From NCBI GenBank assembly GCA_903904835.1, contig CAIVEI010000102.1, positions 24,070-88,069 of the forward strand: a DNA stretch of 64,000 bases, read 5' to 3'. The stretch comes from an uncultured Schlesneria sp. (GTDB lineage: Bacteria; Planctomycetota; Planctomycetia; Planctomycetales; Planctomycetaceae). The translations under genes were made by a program, and so were the position numbers. The notes under the pieces are model-generated. The model had not been told where the DNA came from. It was given only the letters and a program-made list of their open reading frames with translations, and ran no database searches. Shown piece after piece: positions 63,901 to 64,000 of this stretch. How positions within the stretch are numbered: the first letter of the stretch is position 1; the number at the start of each line of letters is the position of its first letter.

Positions 63901-64000
63901 AATTTCAGTGGTTCATTTTTGGAGGGGAAGATGCCGGTTAAGCGTAAGATTCGCAGTGGGAGTTTCAAAGCGAAGGTCGCGATCGCAGCATTGCGTGAGC
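63867..64000 (+). mobile_element. Left end of an IS3-family insertion sequence
   Basis: TGGACCCCAAAAACTGGACC at 63867 looks like an IS3-family terminal inverted repeat (starting TG, with the CCCCAAAAACTGGACC core that many members carry). It is followed after 64 bases by the start of an OrfA. The element continues past the window, so the right end and any target duplication cannot be seen. Confidence 0.72.
63931..64000 (+). CDS. IS3-family transposase OrfA (start only)
   Basis: The first 23 codons read MPVKRKIRSGSFKAKVAIAA then LRE, the typical beginning of IS3-family OrfA, a helix-turn-helix protein that binds the element ends. GGAGG lies five bases before the ATG. The gene runs off the window. 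Confidence 0.85.
   Translation, partial: MPVKRKIRSGSFKAKVAIAALRE

Overview
The window looks like chromosomal DNA of a planctomycete (Planctomycetota, probably order Planctomycetales). Pointers are a Tat-exported Gfo/Idh/MocA oxidoreductase, a sulfatase and a formylglycine-generating-enzyme-like protein, a PEP-CTERM-type protein, an ECF sigma factor next to a Ser/Thr kinase that carries an anti-sigma-like zinc finger, zinc-ribbon/transmembrane proteins with secretin-N-like tails, a DUF3467 protein, and many short palindromic repeats in the spacers. The genus cannot be set from the sequence alone. No rRNA, tRNA or CRISPR array was recognised.

Layout. 1-5.1 kb: end of an M32 carboxypeptidase, a TlpA-like thioredoxin, Gfo/Idh/MocA oxidoreductase, FGE-like protein, ApbE. 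5.1-13.7 kb (minus strand): guaA, and an operon of two TPR proteins, an ExbB/TolQ-type channel and two ExbD/TolR proteins. 14.4-19.8 kb: a frameshifted PEP-CTERM gene, a sulfatase, a cyclopropane-fatty-acid-synthase-like methyltransferase and a small membrane protein. 19.8-26.4 kb: two zinc-ribbon/TM proteins, an LplT-like MFS transporter, a secreted phospholipase A2-like protein and a phosphoglucomutase/phosphomannomutase-family enzyme. 26.6-30.7 kb: PIN-PhoH ATPase, zinc alcohol dehydrogenase, GAF-SpoIIE phosphatase. 30.7-38.3 kb (minus): RND heavy-metal-type efflux pump and adaptor, receiver/anti-sigma-type ATPase, hybrid histidine kinase. 38.4-40.1 kb: a gene-free spacer with a remarkable repeat array. 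40.1-47.1 kb (minus): HEAT-repeat protein, ParE/antitoxin pair with a frameshifted toxin, glutamate dehydrogenase, SGNH-like protein, orphan secretin. 47.6-54.6 kb (plus): DUF3467 protein, three-gene membrane operon, HtrA protease, tiny Lys/Ala-rich protein, large GT-C-like membrane protein. 54.6-58.3 kb: mfd. 58.9-63.9 kb (plus): ECF sigma factor, Ser/Thr kinase, and an 867-residue protein with a tandem internal duplication whose end appears to be supplied by an inserted IS3-family element running off the window.

The most striking unexplained structure is at 38.69-39.23 kb: three tandem units of about 190 bp built from a recurring 14-mer TTGCGCAACTATGG with a palindromic TTGCGCAA core, beside an A/T-rich tract and a second palindromic repeat set (TTGGCCAA). 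Elsewhere the spacers hold at least five families of dispersed palindromic repeats, including a MITE-like element of about 100 bp with terminal inverted repeats in two clear copies and one decayed copy. Two genes (the PEP-CTERM gene and the ParE toxin) carry single local frameshifts whose exact cause can be read from the sequence: a 5-bp tandem duplication and an extra base in a run of five.

Functional links are inferred from position: the LplT-like transporter beside a phospholipase A2 suggests lysophospholipid handling; the ECF factor with a zinc-finger kinase suggests a sigma/kinase signalling pair; the RND adaptor and pump form one efflux system; the hybrid kinase and receiver-ATPase form one signalling operon.
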